A stretch of 64,000 nucleotides of DNA from Chthoniobacter flavus Ellin428 (GTDB taxonomy: Bacteria > Verrucomicrobiota > Verrucomicrobiia > Chthoniobacterales > Chthoniobacteraceae), in contig NZ_ABVL01000003.1 in assembly GCF_000173075.1 (NCBI RefSeq), forward strand, positions 124,001 to 188,000, read 5' to 3'. Both the position numbers and the translations under genes were made by a program. Below are positions 28,371 to 37,784 of the stretch, one piece after another (position 1 is the stretch's first letter; every line of letters begins with the position of its first letter). The notes below the pieces were generated by a model. The model ran no database searches. It had not been told where the DNA came from and saw nothing but the letters and a program-made list of their open reading frames with translations.

Positions 28371-29590
28371 GCCCCGCGGTTCGACTGGTGGCCAGGTTTT
28401 ACCGCGAACGGCGGATCGGCCGCCGCGCCTCGGCGGTCCGCGATCTGATTCTGCATTTCAACAATTTATTGCGTGACGCGGGATGCCTGCACGGCCCGCT
28501 GCGCACGGAGGCCGAGCAGGAGTTTCGTGACCTCGAGCGCCGCGGCTTGGTGAAACTGGAATGCGCTTCCCGCGATTTCAGTGCCATTCTTCATGTGCGC
28601 GTGCCGCCCGCCAGCGAGGCATCGTTTTTCGCTCACGTCGGTGAAGTGGCGCCAAACGCCGAGCGCCACCAATTGGCGGACCTCTTTGAAAAAGCGGCGG
28701 AATCGCCCGTGCCGGAGGAGCTGGCCGAAGGATGGCGCGTCTTTTGCCAGGAGTGCGCACAGATCGCACGCTCTGGAGAGGGCCTGGCTCCGTGCTTCGA
28801 TCGCCGCAGCCTGGAGCAGACCGCGCAGATCCTCGATGCCTTGCCGCGGTTGCTGGCCTGGAAAAGCGAATCGTTTCTCCGCTTCGCCAGCGCCGCGCTG
28901 TTTGGCAACTCAAAGACGCTCGAGGAAAAGCTCCAATCGAAAATCGAGGCCTGTCTCCACCGTATCAGCGCCGGCCGATTGCAGACCCTTGCTGATCTGG
29001 GCATCCGCGAAAATCCGCGCGGTGTCATCCTGCACGGCCCTTTGCAAATCACCCTGCCGGACCGGACGCTCGATCTCGGTGGCCTGCGGCTGCCGGTGCA
29101 AATTTCCGCCGCGGATCTTCAGGCGGCGAATCTCCGTACGACAGCCACGCGCTGTGTGACCGTCGAGAATGCGGCCATGCTGCACGAGCTCGCCAAATTT
29201 CAGAGCGGCATCCTCCTGGCCAGCAGCGGCAGCAAGGGTGGCTTTGCCCACAGTGCCATTCTCGATTTCCTGCGCGCCCTCCCCGGGACGCTGGAGTTCT
29301 TTCACTTCGGCGACTCCGATCCGGCGGGCTTCGACATCCTGCGCCATCTCCGGGAACGCACCCAGCTCTCCATCACCGCCTTGCACATGTCGTATCGCCC
29401 CTCGGCCGTTCCGGTGCTGTTGAGCAAGGAGGACGTCAAAATTCTTCTTCGCGCGCTCGATTCCCCCTATCTCGGGGAAGACGAGAAGAACACGTTGCGC
29501 GAAATGGAACGGTTGAATGACAAAGGCGCCTTCGAGCAGGAAAGCCTCGGCCTGCCGGTGAGCCGCTGGCCGTTTTACGTGCGCGGGTAG
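28367..29590 (+). CDS. jetD: Wadjet nuclease JetD (toprim)
   Basis: 407 residues. JetD is the topoisomerase-VI-like toprim nuclease that cuts the plasmid once the Wadjet motor has extruded it. The toprim signature is visible: Glu in CVTVENAAML (about residue 265) and the DxD of FGDSDPAGFDI (about 315). The N-terminal part is helical and probably dimerises and contacts the motor. It is the last gene of the operon and starts in the jetC stop (ATGA). The complete JetABCD set implies protection against small circular plasmids. Confidence 0.9.
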   Translation: MSPAVRLVARFYRERRIGRRASAVRDLILHFNNLLRDAGCLHGPLRTEAEQEFRDLERRGLVKLECASRDFSAILHVRVPPASEASFFAHVGEVAPNAERHQLADLFEKAAESPVPEELAEGWRVFCQECAQIARSGEGLAPCFDRRSLEQTAQILDALPRLLAWKSESFLRFASAALFGNSKTLEEKLQSKIEACLHRISAGRLQTLADLGIRENPRGVILHGPLQITLPDRTLDLGGLRLPVQISAADLQAANLRTTATRCVTVENAAMLHELAKFQSGILLASSGSKGGFAHSAILDFLRALPGTLEFFHFGDSDPAGFDILRHLRERTQLSITALHMSYRPSAVPVLLSKEDVKILLRALDSPYLGEDEKNTLREMERLNDKGAFEQESLGLPVSRWPFYVRG

Positions 29591-29619
29591 TTTCTGAACC
29601 TGTCGGCGCGGCTAATTTA

Positions 29620-29885
29620 AACGCAGAGGACGCAGCGCGGCAAAGCCGCAACCAAAAGGGGAGCCACGAACATGCGAAAAGACAGGGAAGGAAAGTGACC
29701 CGCGAATCACCCGAATGACGCGAATGATCTGCCCTCATTCGTGTTATTTGCGTGATTCGCGGGCCAAAAACTCTACGCGTCGTGCGGACATTTTCATGGT
29801 TAGCACTGCGGAGAACGCGGAGGGCCGCAGAGGAAGAGTGCCATCCCTCCTTTCCTCTCTCAAAATTCTCTGCGTCCTCTGCGTT
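29620..29885. repeat. palindromic element with 16-bp outer arms
   Basis: Perfect outer arms aacgcagaggacgcag (29620-29635) and ctgcgtcctctgcgtt (29870-29885) enclose 234 nt. The interior holds the REP-like repeat at 29699-29763 and more ggccgcagagga-like sequence. It fills most of the gap between jetD and the pectate lyase gene; no ORF or RNA gene is evident. Confidence 0.75.
29699..29763. repeat. REP-like inverted repeat, cccgcgaatcac family, copy 2
   Basis: Arms cccgcgaatcac (29699-29710) and gtgattcgcggg (29752-29763) are perfect over 12 bp and match the arms of 2130-2195. The internal gaatgacgcgaatga and cattcgtg add further symmetry. Two copies 27 kb apart in intergenic DNA mark a dispersed family. 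Confidence 0.8.
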
Positions 29886-30008
29886 GAATTCGGGCCGCCC
29901 CTTTCGAGTGATGCCGACTACAGTGTTATAAAGTGGGACCAGGAGAATCGGTATCTTTCGAACGGTTTTGCGCTTCCATACCCGGCGCTTCCCGACAGCA
30001 CCAAGTCT

Positions 30009-32306
30009 CTACTTGGCAGCGAGTTCGTTCAGATATTCCTCCAGCCACGTGTAGCCATCCGGGGGCTGCGGTTGAGCTTCCGCCGGCTTCTTCGGATCGA
30101 GCCCGTGGCGGCGTTTCCATTCGCTGGGAATGCCGTCCTGTTCATCTCCTGTGGGCGACGCGCCTTGCACGACGGCATAGCTCGGCCAACCGCCGACTTC
30201 CTCCTGCGACGCGATAATCCTGCCGGTCCGCTCGCGCACATCCGCGATGACCCGACGATCCGCGGCGTCGCGCTTGGGCGAGACCGCTCCCGCGCCGGAG
30301 AGCACTCGTTCGAGTGCAGTGTCCGCCGGATCCATCGGCATATCGATCATCGGGAATGGCGTGGCGCGGAGGACATCCCGCTCGCGATCCATGCCCAGCG
30401 CATTGTCGGCGGTGATTTCCGGTGAGCCGTCCAGGACGTTTCCCGAGAGGTACAACGAACTCGCGAGCTCCGTAGCGTTGCCGGTGAGAAAGCGGCGCGC
30501 GCTCCGCGAGGTCGATGCGCCCGGGCGCAGGTAGTTGCCGGCGTAATTCAATTGGGTGAAACCGCCCTGGCCCGACGTCCCGCCCCAGTCGTAGATGACG
30601 TTGTTGCGGAAATCGCAGGAAGGCTCACCCGCGAAATTGGGATTCCGGCTCCCGCAATGCGCGAAGAGATTGTGGTGCCAGGTGCTGCGTCCGCCACCGA
30701 GCAGCGAGGCCATGCTGTGCTTCTCGTAGTTGAGCCCTTCGGAGATGATGGACCACTGCACGGTGTAGCGGTCCGACACTCCGGTGACCGAGAGCGTTTC
30801 GTCCGTCCCAAAATGCGTGGAGCAATGGTCGATGATGAAATCCGTGCTGTCGTAAACGCTGATCGCATCGCCCCCGTCGTCGAACCGGGCGGGGCCGCTG
30901 CTTTTGCCGCTCTGCGCCCGGAGAAAGCGCACCACCACGTCGTGGGTGTTGCTGAGCACGAACGTATCCGCGTGAATGCCGTTGTCGGCCCGCACGCAAA
31001 TGCCATCGCCCGGTGCGGTCTGTCCGGCAATGGTCACGAAGGGTTCGCGAATGGTCAGCGCGGACTTGAGCTGGATGACACCACCGACGCGAAAGAGAAT
31101 CGTGCGCGGCCCCTTCGTCTCAATCGCCGCGCGCAAGCTGCCGGGTCCGGAATCGTTCAGGTTCGTGACGAAGAGCACGCGTCCACTGCGTCCCCCTTTG
31201 GCAAAAGCGCCGAAGCCTTCCGCTCCAGGAAACGCGCGCGGGGCGCTGGTATCGACCGGCTTTTCCGCGGCGCTCTCGCGGCTGATCAATTCGCGTAGTC
31301 CGGCATCCACCTGCGCCGCGGTGACCGCAAACGGTTTCGCCGATCGCTCCGCGTGATAGGGCGTGTGCATGCCGCTGGCGGAAACGAGCTGCGGATGCGT
31401 GAGCACGACATCGGTTTGTTTCGCGCCACCGCGATAAGTGATCGTCCATTCATAAGTCTGCCCCTGGAACTCCGCGCGGACCGGGCTGCCCTCGGGCAAA
31501 TCGGTAAAGACGCCGTTGCAGGGTTTTGGCATCCGGACGAGTGGGATATCGACGCCCGGCGGTTTGGCGAGCAGACCGAGACGCAGCCGGCAGGTGCTCT
31601 TGGCGGCGGTGTCGACGAAAGCGATGGGCGACGCTTTCGGGTTCCAGCACACGATGGGCGTCACGCCGCCGCCGTCGATATCATAGGCGAGCTCCGTTTC
31701 GCTCGACCCCTCCGCCTGGCTGCGCACGCCGACCCAAAAATAATCGAGGACCAAAATCGGTTGGGCCGCCGAGCCGACAATATGGATGCGTCCCTGCGAG
31801 CCGAGTCCCCAGCCCAGCGTCAAATGCCGCGTGACGATACTCCCTCCGCGCACTTCCAGCTCACCACGCGCGTGCCGGTCCGAGCCGTCGCCCGGATTCG
31901 AGCCGGCGACGAAGATCTCCACGGTGCGAATGTCTCCGCCCGTCTGAACGACTTTGCCGGAAGCGCCGGTCATCTCGCCGATCCGCAGATTGCCGGGGAG
32001 CGTGAGCATCCCGCCCTCCATCGTCAGCGAACTGTGCGCCGCGTGAAAGGAACCGACATCGAGTTGATGCAAGACAACATCGCCCTGCGTGAACGCGACC
32101 TGCCCATCGCCCTCGATGGCCGCGCGGTCGTTGGCACCAAACTCCCCGCCATCCCAGCGCGCCTGTTCTCCCCAATTCCCCGCCCCGCCTTTCCAAAGAT
32201 GCGAGACCTGTCCCGCATGCGATTGGCCTAGCAGGGCGGATCCGAACAACAGGCAGAAGCAAGCGACGCGCGGAACGCGCCAAGGGATGGGAGAACAAAC
32301 AGCCAT
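30009..32306 (-). CDS. secreted pectate lyase, PL1-like, with N-terminal beta-repeat domain
   Basis: 765 residues with a signal peptide (CFCLLFGSALLGQSHA). Residues about 30-330 form a beta-rich, Gly-rich region with strand repeats (GMLTLPGNLRIGEMTGASGKV, HARGELEVRGGSIVTRHLTLG) of the kind found in passenger or binding domains. The right-handed parallel beta-helix follows, starting FPGAEGFGAFAKGGRSGRVLFVTNLNDSGPGSLRAAI and continuing through DFIIDHCSTHFGTDETLSV and WHHNLFAHCGSRNPNF, as in PL1 lyases. It would cleave polygalacturonan by beta-elimination outside the cytoplasm. The N-terminal part may bind substrate; that is inferred. Confidence 0.88.
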   Translation of the reverse strand: MAVCSPIPWRVPRVACFCLLFGSALLGQSHAGQVSHLWKGGAGNWGEQARWDGGEFGANDRAAIEGDGQVAFTQGDVVLHQLDVGSFHAAHSSLTMEGGMLTLPGNLRIGEMTGASGKVVQTGGDIRTVEIFVAGSNPGDGSDRHARGELEVRGGSIVTRHLTLGWGLGSQGRIHIVGSAAQPILVLDYFWVGVRSQAEGSSETELAYDIDGGGVTPIVCWNPKASPIAFVDTAAKSTCRLRLGLLAKPPGVDIPLVRMPKPCNGVFTDLPEGSPVRAEFQGQTYEWTITYRGGAKQTDVVLTHPQLVSASGMHTPYHAERSAKPFAVTAAQVDAGLRELISRESAAEKPVDTSAPRAFPGAEGFGAFAKGGRSGRVLFVTNLNDSGPGSLRAAIETKGPRTILFRVGGVIQLKSALTIREPFVTIAGQTAPGDGICVRADNGIHADTFVLSNTHDVVVRFLRAQSGKSSGPARFDDGGDAISVYDSTDFIIDHCSTHFGTDETLSVTGVSDRYTVQWSIISEGLNYEKHSMASLLGGGRSTWHHNLFAHCGSRNPNFAGEPSCDFRNNVIYDWGGTSGQGGFTQLNYAGNYLRPGASTSRSARRFLTGNATELASSLYLSGNVLDGSPEITADNALGMDRERDVLRATPFPMIDMPMDPADTALERVLSGAGAVSPKRDAADRRVIADVRERTGRIIASQEEVGGWPSYAVVQGASPTGDEQDGIPSEWKRRHGLDPKKPAEAQPQPPDGYTWLEEYLNELAAK

Positions 32307-32491
32307 AAGCTACCTTCCTATGACCCATGAAGTGGCGCGGACTGAGTTGGAAAAGGGGAGAACTGAAGGTTTCAGGTCAACCTAAATCATGTCCACCTAA
32401 AGAGAACGGCACGAGAACTTGCGTTCGGCGAGCGGGCCACTTGGTCTGTGCGAGTGGCAAAGCTGATAGAAAGTCTTTGCTTCCCTCCCCA

Positions 32492-33540
32492 ATGAATTCC
32501 TCTTTTTCCCTGCTCCGTATTCGCGTCCTCCTCGTCAGCTTTCTGACACTAATTTGCATCCTCCTCCCAAGCTTGCCCTGTGCGCATGCCACGTCGGCTA
32601 CGCCGGTCGGCGAAACGCACGTCGCCAAATGGAAGGGAAACAGGAAAGCCGTCTTCCTGCTCATGTTTGACGACAGCTGGCCGAGCCACTGGCAGGTTGC
32701 CGTGCCGGAACTCGTCAAGCGCGGCATGGTGGCCACCTTCTACGTCGTGCCGAGGAAGGGCGAATATTCCAAGTTCGAGAAGGAGTGGAAGAAAGTGGTC
32801 GAGCAAGGCATGACGCTCGGCAATCACACGATGACGCACGATGGTTTTCAAGGAGCGGAGGACTCCGAAATGGAAATCGGTGGATGCACCCATTACCTGC
32901 TCGATTTCGTGCCTGGAAAGAACCCGCGGCTCATCTCGTTCGCCCTACCGGGAGTTACCGACTATAACTTCGGAGAAGGCAACAGTCTCAAGTCGCTGCT
33001 GGGCCAAACATCACCTCGTGGACCGTGGTGATTTCAAAGGCCACGGGGCGGTTTATCATTTGAAAACGACCGCGGAGATGATCGCCCTTGCCGATAAAGC
33101 CATCGCGACGGGCGGGTTGGAGTATCTGGTCATCCACGGTGTCGAGCGCATCACTCCCAACTGGGGCTATCAGGACATGTGGGCGCTCAAGCAGGACATT
33201 TTTTCTGCCGCTTCTGGACCAGCTCAAGGAGCGGATGGATCGGGGGGACCTCTGGATCACCGACCACATCTCCGCTCACCAATATGAGACCGAGCGTCAA
33301 AGCGCCAAGGTGCGTGTGGTCGCGGCGGACCTGAGAGCCATTCGACTCGAGTGCACCAGCGAGGCAGACCCTCAGTTCTATGATCTGCCGCTCACCTTGC
33401 AAACGTCTGTCCCGCCCGCGTGGCAACGGTGCCGTGTGGTTCAGGGTGCTCAACAAAAGGAGGTCAAAGCAGTGAACGGCCTCGTTCAGTTTGAAGCGCT
33501 CCCCAACGGAGGCGTCATCACGCTCCAGGCGATCCAGTAA
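32492..33540 (+). pseudogene. secreted polysaccharide deacetylase, two 1-bp insertions
   Basis: ATG 32492 opens with a signal peptide (FLTLICILLPSLPCAHA) and a NodB-type domain: the metal Asp pair in FLLMFDDSWPSHW and the HxxxH-like GNHTMTHDG. The frame is broken near 32999 (an extra g before ccaaac) and near 33205 (six t where five fit, acattttttctg). Correcting both gives one product of about 349 residues through KSLLAKHHLVDRG and KQDIFLPLLDQLKER, ending in a small C-terminal beta domain. It would remove acetyl groups from a carbohydrate in the envelope. Homopolymer location of the second indel suggests base-calling error. Confidence 0.82.
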
Positions 33541-33619
33541 AACTCCGCGAATCGGATAAAGAACCGCCCCCTTTTTTTTCGTCGTCCGCCGTCTTTTCGG
33601 CTAAACCCTCGATCGTCAA

Positions 33620-34504
33620 ATGAAAGCACGTCCTTTGATTCCTGTTGCTCACCGCCTCGCGCCCGGCCACTCCTTTTTCAGCGTGAGCAGGCGACGGCTC
33701 TCTCTGGCGGCGCGCATCCTGGCGCTGCTGGTGCCTCTCGATTTCGCGGCTGCGGCGGGAGCGGAGAGCGCTGCGCAACCGAACTATTTTGACCGGACGG
33801 TTTATGTTCACACGGAAGTCCTTCCAAACCGGCCTTATGCCGATGACCGGAAAACGGACACGCATTCCGCGAGCGGCTTCTTTGTCGAGCACCAGGGACA
33901 CTACCTTTTTGTCACCGCCAAACATGTGGCGCTCGAGACGACGCCGGATACGGAATTCTGTTTTCTCACTCCGGCCGGCGATTCGCATTACGCGCGCCTG
34001 GTCGGGCTGGTCGCGGACACGACCCATCCGTGGCACATGCATCCGGGGACCGATCTGGCCATATTCCCAGTCACCTTTTCGTCCAAGCTCGAAAAAGGAA
34101 TCACCGAGGAAATTCGCGCCCTGGCCATCCCATTCTCCGCCCTCAGTAGCAACGAGGTGATACGGGCGAGCCGGGTCACGGTGTGCGGTTTTCCGATCGA
34201 ACTTGGCACCTGGAAAAAAATCTCGCCCCTTGCGATGACCGCTTATGTCGCCAGCCGGGAAATGGAAGTTCCGATGGAAGGAGGATCCACCTCGATGTTC
34301 CTAATCACTCCAGCGATCGGCGCCGGATGCAGCGGCGGTCCCGTCTTCTCGACCACGGATCGCGGTGAAGCGGAGGCCGTGCTCGGGATTTACGTTTCGA
34401 CGTATTTCGATTCTTCCGGCGGCAAGCTCAGCAGCGTCGTGCCGGCGAGACAGATCGCGGAACTCATCACCGAAGTCGTTGGGGACAGGAAGGAGAAACC
34501 GTGA
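33620..34504 (+). CDS. exported trypsin-like serine protease
   Basis: 294 residues with an N-terminal signal (ARILALLVPLDFAAAAGA) and the S1-fold triad in order: His in FVTAKHVAL, Asp in GTDLAIFPV and Ser in GAGCSGGPVF. There is no PDZ domain, so it is not a standard DegP/HtrA chaperone-protease. It probably acts in the periplasm; the substrate is unknown. It stands alone between the deacetylase and a small basic protein gene. Confidence 0.85.
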   Translation: MKARPLIPVAHRLAPGHSFFSVSRRRLSLAARILALLVPLDFAAAAGAESAAQPNYFDRTVYVHTEVLPNRPYADDRKTDTHSASGFFVEHQGHYLFVTAKHVALETTPDTEFCFLTPAGDSHYARLVGLVADTTHPWHMHPGTDLAIFPVTFSSKLEKGITEEIRALAIPFSALSSNEVIRASRVTVCGFPIELGTWKKISPLAMTAYVASREMEVPMEGGSTSMFLITPAIGAGCSGGPVFSTTDRGEAEAVLGIYVSTYFDSSGGKLSSVVPARQIAELITEVVGDRKEKP

Positions 34505-34546
34505 GGGAATGGCTGATTTGAGCTTCGCTGAACCTCTCCGTCTTCC

Positions 34547-34816
34547 ATGCCCGCCAAGAAAAATACCGGCCAGCCGTTCGTTGGCGAAGCATTGATCAAA
34601 GAGACCTGCCGCCGCATTCGCGTGGCTCGCGGGTATTGGGATGCTCATAACAACCGTGCCTGCCGCGGCGAACGCGAAAAAGCTCTCGCTCTCTATGAAA
34701 GCCTCAGCAAGGCAGACCGGGAAAAAGTTCCGCAAGTCCTCCGGGTCTGGCTTCGCTATCGCAGCGAAAAGTATTTTGGGGAAGACCGCACCCCTCCGCG
34801 CAAAAAGTCGCGATAA
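34547..34816 (+). CDS. small basic protein, function unknown
   Basis: 89 residues, rich in Lys and Arg, with helices in the middle (RRIRVARGYWDAHNNRACRGEREKALA region) and a basic tail TPPRKKSR. No domain recognised. It starts 42 bp after the protease stop and ends 27 bp before the convergent helicase stop. Codon use and a clean frame support a real gene. Confidence 0.6.
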   Translation: MPAKKNTGQPFVGEALIKETCRRIRVARGYWDAHNNRACRGEREKALALYESLSKADREKVPQVLRVWLRYRSEKYFGEDRTPPRKKSR

Positions 34817-34842
34817 CGGAGGCTTCCGACCGCGGCCTTCCT

Positions 34843-37392
34843 CTAGACCAGACTTCCGAGACGCAAAAGCCGCAAGGCCGGCTCACCTGCGGCCCGGGAT
34901 CCAGCAAGATCGACATCGAACTCTGCCACCCAGTCATTGGCCTCCGCAGGATCGATGAGCATTTGCTGAACGCGCCAACGTTTCCGGTCCTCGGAGACCG
35001 TCACGTAGGTGTGACGCACGTTGCGTGCTTCGGGATCGAGGCGGAGGGTTTCGTGTTCGACGTAATATGCTTCCCAGGCCTGGCGAAGGCGCTCCGGAGT
35101 CCAGGACTCGTTTTCGGCGGCCGGTTGCGCTTCGAGGGTGGTGAGGGCCGTATCGAAGTCGCCGCTGACCACCGCGCGCAGAAAGGAAAAAATGCGGTTG
35201 CGGATCGCCGCGGTGAACGCTTTCGGATCACGGGTGATGTCGGCGGCGGCTTCGTCTGAACCAGGCGGGCGCACTTCCGCTTGCTCATCGCGCGGCCGGT
35301 AGTTCGGGTCGCGCATCTTTTCCCATTCCTCCAAAAGGCTGGAATCGATCTGCCGCAACATCGTCGCGAGGTAGAGTTCCATCTCGCGCAACGTGTCGTT
35401 CTTCGCGGCGTCGGGGACGGTCTGGGCGAGAGCCTTGTAGACGCTGGAGAGATGACGCAGCAGCAGTCCCTCCGCCCGTTGCAATTCGTAAAGCTTGACG
35501 TATTCGGCGAACGAACGGAACTCTTCGAACATCTCCCGCGCGATGGATTTCGGGCGGATATTTTCCTGCCCGACCCACGGGTGCCGCGCCGCGAAAGCAT
35601 TGAACGTCGCGTAGATGAAGTCGCGGTTGGGCTTGGGATATTCGAGCTTCTCGAGTTCCTCCATCCGCTGGTTGTATTCGATGCCCTGCATCTTCATCTC
35701 GGCGATGGCGCGGTCTTTGACCTTGCCGAGTTGCCGGCGCAGGATCAGCTCAGGATCTTCGAGGATGGACTCGACGAGCGTGAGCACGACGAGCGCATAG
35801 TCCGGCGCTTGCGGATCCATCAGCGGGAGTGTGTCGTGAACGTAGAGCGAGAGTGTCTGGTTCATCGAAAAATCCTCCTGCAACGCCACGTTGACCCGCA
35901 CCTTCGCCCCCTCTGGCGTCTGCGGGATGAACTCGATGATCCCGCGCTCGACCAGGGCGCGGAAGAGTTGCCAGGCGCGCCGGGTCAGCGCCTTCTTCGC
36001 CTTGGCCGGCTCATGACAGCGGGCGATGAGCTCTCGCATCGCTTGGCAGCCATCACCCGGCCGGCTGAGCACATTGAGCAGCATGCCATGGTCGACTTGA
36101 AACTGACTCGTCAACCGCTCCGGCGGGGCGGCCATCAGGCGGGCAAAGGTCTGCTTGTCCCAGTTCACGAAGTTCCGTTCCGGCGGCTTGCGTTTGACGA
36201 ACTTCTTTCCGCTGGCCGCCTGCTTCTGCTCGAGTTGCAAGTTCTCGATGACGTGCGCGGGCGCTTGCGCCACCACCCAGCCCACGTCGTCAAAGCCTTT
36301 GCGTCCGGCCCGCCCGCTGATCTGGTGAAAGTCGCGCGCGCTCAGGATACCGGTCTTCTGCCCGCTGAATTTGCAGAGCTGGGTGAAGAGCACCGTCCGG
36401 ATCGGCACGTTGATCCCCACCCCCAGCGTGTCGGTCCCACAGATCACCTTCAGCAAGCCGCGCTGCGCCAGTTGCTCCACCAACACACGGTACTTCGGCA
36501 GCAACCCGGCGTGGTGCAGCCCGATCCCGTGCCGCAGCCACTTCTTGATCTCCGGTCCATACGGACTGCTGAACTTGAACCCCTCCAGCGCGTGGCCGAT
36601 CGCGGCCTTTTCCTCGCGCGTGCAGACGTTCGTGCTCATGAAATCCTGCGCGCTCTGCGCCGCGTCCGCCTGCGTAAAGTGGACGACATAGACCGGCCCC
36701 TTGCCGCCGGTCAGCAGCGCTTCCAGCGTCTGGGCCAGCGGCGTCTCGGCGTAGGAAAACTCCAGGGGCACCGGTCGATCCTTCGAAGCCACCGTCACCG
36801 TTTCCCGCCCGTTCAGCCGGGTCAGTTCCTCCTCGAAAAACGTCGTGTCGCCCAGGGTCGCCGACATCAGCAGAAACCGGGTATGAGGCAGGGTCAGCAA
36901 GGGCACCTGCCAGGCGGTCCCGCGTTCCCGATCCGCGTAGTAGTGGAACTCATCCATGACGACGTCATGCACTGGGGCGGTCGCGCCCTCGAGCAAGGCG
37001 ATCTTGGCGAGAATCTCCGCCGTGCAGCAGAGAATCGGAGCCTCGCGGTTGACCGTCGCATCGCCCGTGCTCAGCCCCACATTCTCCGCCCCAAACTCCC
37101 GGCACAAGGCCAGCCATTTTTCATTCACCAGCGCCTTGATCGGGCAGGTGTAGACCGAGCGCCGCCCTCGGGCCAGGCTCTGCAGATGCAGCGCCGTCGC
37201 GACCAGCGATTTTCCCGATCCGGTCGGTGTATTCAGGATGACATTCTTCTCATCGAACAGCTCCAAAATCGCCGTCTCCTGCGCTGGATAGAGCTGTAAC
37301 TTCCGGCCTTCCACGAATTCGAGAAACCGCCCGAGCAGAGCTCCGTTATCGAGGGGGCGGTCAGTGGCAATGAGATTGAGAAGCGGGGTCAC
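34843..37392 (-). CDS. DExH-box superfamily 2 helicase with DUF3516-type C-terminus
   Basis: 849 residues. Motif I TPTGSGKS (about 55-62), the DEFH box in [14 protein letters not shown], motif III SAT and motif [12 protein letters not shown] mark an SF2 helicase of the Ski2/DUF3516 type. The C-terminal 450 residues are helical, with [22 protein letters not shown], as in DUF3516 proteins. Proposed roles are RNA or DNA unwinding; no partner is encoded beside it. It begins 393 bp from the divergent DUF1552 gene and converges with the small basic protein gene. Confidence 0.88.
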   Translation of the reverse strand: MTPLLNLIATDRPLDNGALLGRFLEFVEGRKLQLYPAQETAILELFDEKNVILNTPTGSGKSLVATALHLQSLARGRRSVYTCPIKALVNEKWLALCREFGAENVGLSTGDATVNREAPILCCTAEILAKIALLEGATAPVHDVVMDEFHYYADRERGTAWQVPLLTLPHTRFLLMSATLGDTTFFEEELTRLNGRETVTVASKDRPVPLEFSYAETPLAQTLEALLTGGKGPVYVVHFTQADAAQSAQDFMSTNVCTREEKAAIGHALEGFKFSSPYGPEIKKWLRHGIGLHHAGLLPKYRVLVEQLAQRGLLKVICGTDTLGVGINVPIRTVLFTQLCKFSGQKTGILSARDFHQISGRAGRKGFDDVGWVVAQAPAHVIENLQLEQKQAASGKKFVKRKPPERNFVNWDKQTFARLMAAPPERLTSQFQVDHGMLLNVLSRPGDGCQAMRELIARCHEPAKAKKALTRRAWQLFRALVERGIIEFIPQTPEGAKVRVNVALQEDFSMNQTLSLYVHDTLPLMDPQAPDYALVVLTLVESILEDPELILRRQLGKVKDRAIAEMKMQGIEYNQRMEELEKLEYPKPNRDFIYATFNAFAARHPWVGQENIRPKSIAREMFEEFRSFAEYVKLYELQRAEGLLLRHLSSVYKALAQTVPDAAKNDTLREMELYLATMLRQIDSSLLEEWEKMRDPNYRPRDEQAEVRPPGSDEAAADITRDPKAFTAAIRNRIFSFLRAVVSGDFDTALTTLEAQPAAENESWTPERLRQAWEAYYVEHETLRLDPEARNVRHTYVTVSEDRKRWRVQQMLIDPAEANDWVAEFDVDLAGSRAAGEPALRLLRLGSLV

Positions 37393-37784
37393 GAAGCGCC
37401 AACCTTAGCCCACCTTTGTCCGGTTGTTGACCTCCAAAGAGGACGATCGACCGGCCAGCCACCGACGAGGAGCGGGCAACCGGCCCTGGAAATAGCGATT
37501 AAGATTTATTCTTTCTGTCGATTAACAATAACGACGCTTCAGAGTCTCACTATGGTGAAAATCCCCCCACCGAGTCCTGCCTTGGCATCCTGCGCATGTC
37601 GCGGTCTTGGACGTCTCGCCCTGCGGGACTACGCGGGCATCGCCGATCACGCGATTAGCAAGCAATTCTCGCCGGTTGCGCCGCCAAAGGAACAATTGGT
37701 GCAGCTCCTGACATAGCGATTCTCCTGCAGCGACGTTCTTAACCAGCCGGAACGAACCGGCCCGATCACCAAGACCCAACGATC
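37393..37784. other. intergenic between helicase and DUF1552 genes; no gene seen
   Basis: This 392-bp divergent region contains neither a convincing ORF nor a clear palindrome. It must hold the promoters of both flanking genes, but I cannot identify them reliably. An 85-codon minus-strand frame here has no recognisable domain and was not called. Confidence 0.4.

Noticed and set aside
35281..37299. 672-codon plus-strand open frame opposite the helicase
   Set aside because: It mirrors the helicase codons and lacks any recognisable motif; the minus-strand helicase has all SF2 motifs.
37522..37779. 85-codon minus-strand frame before the DUF1552 gene
   Set aside because: No ribosome site, no recognisable domain, and it spans the presumed promoter region.
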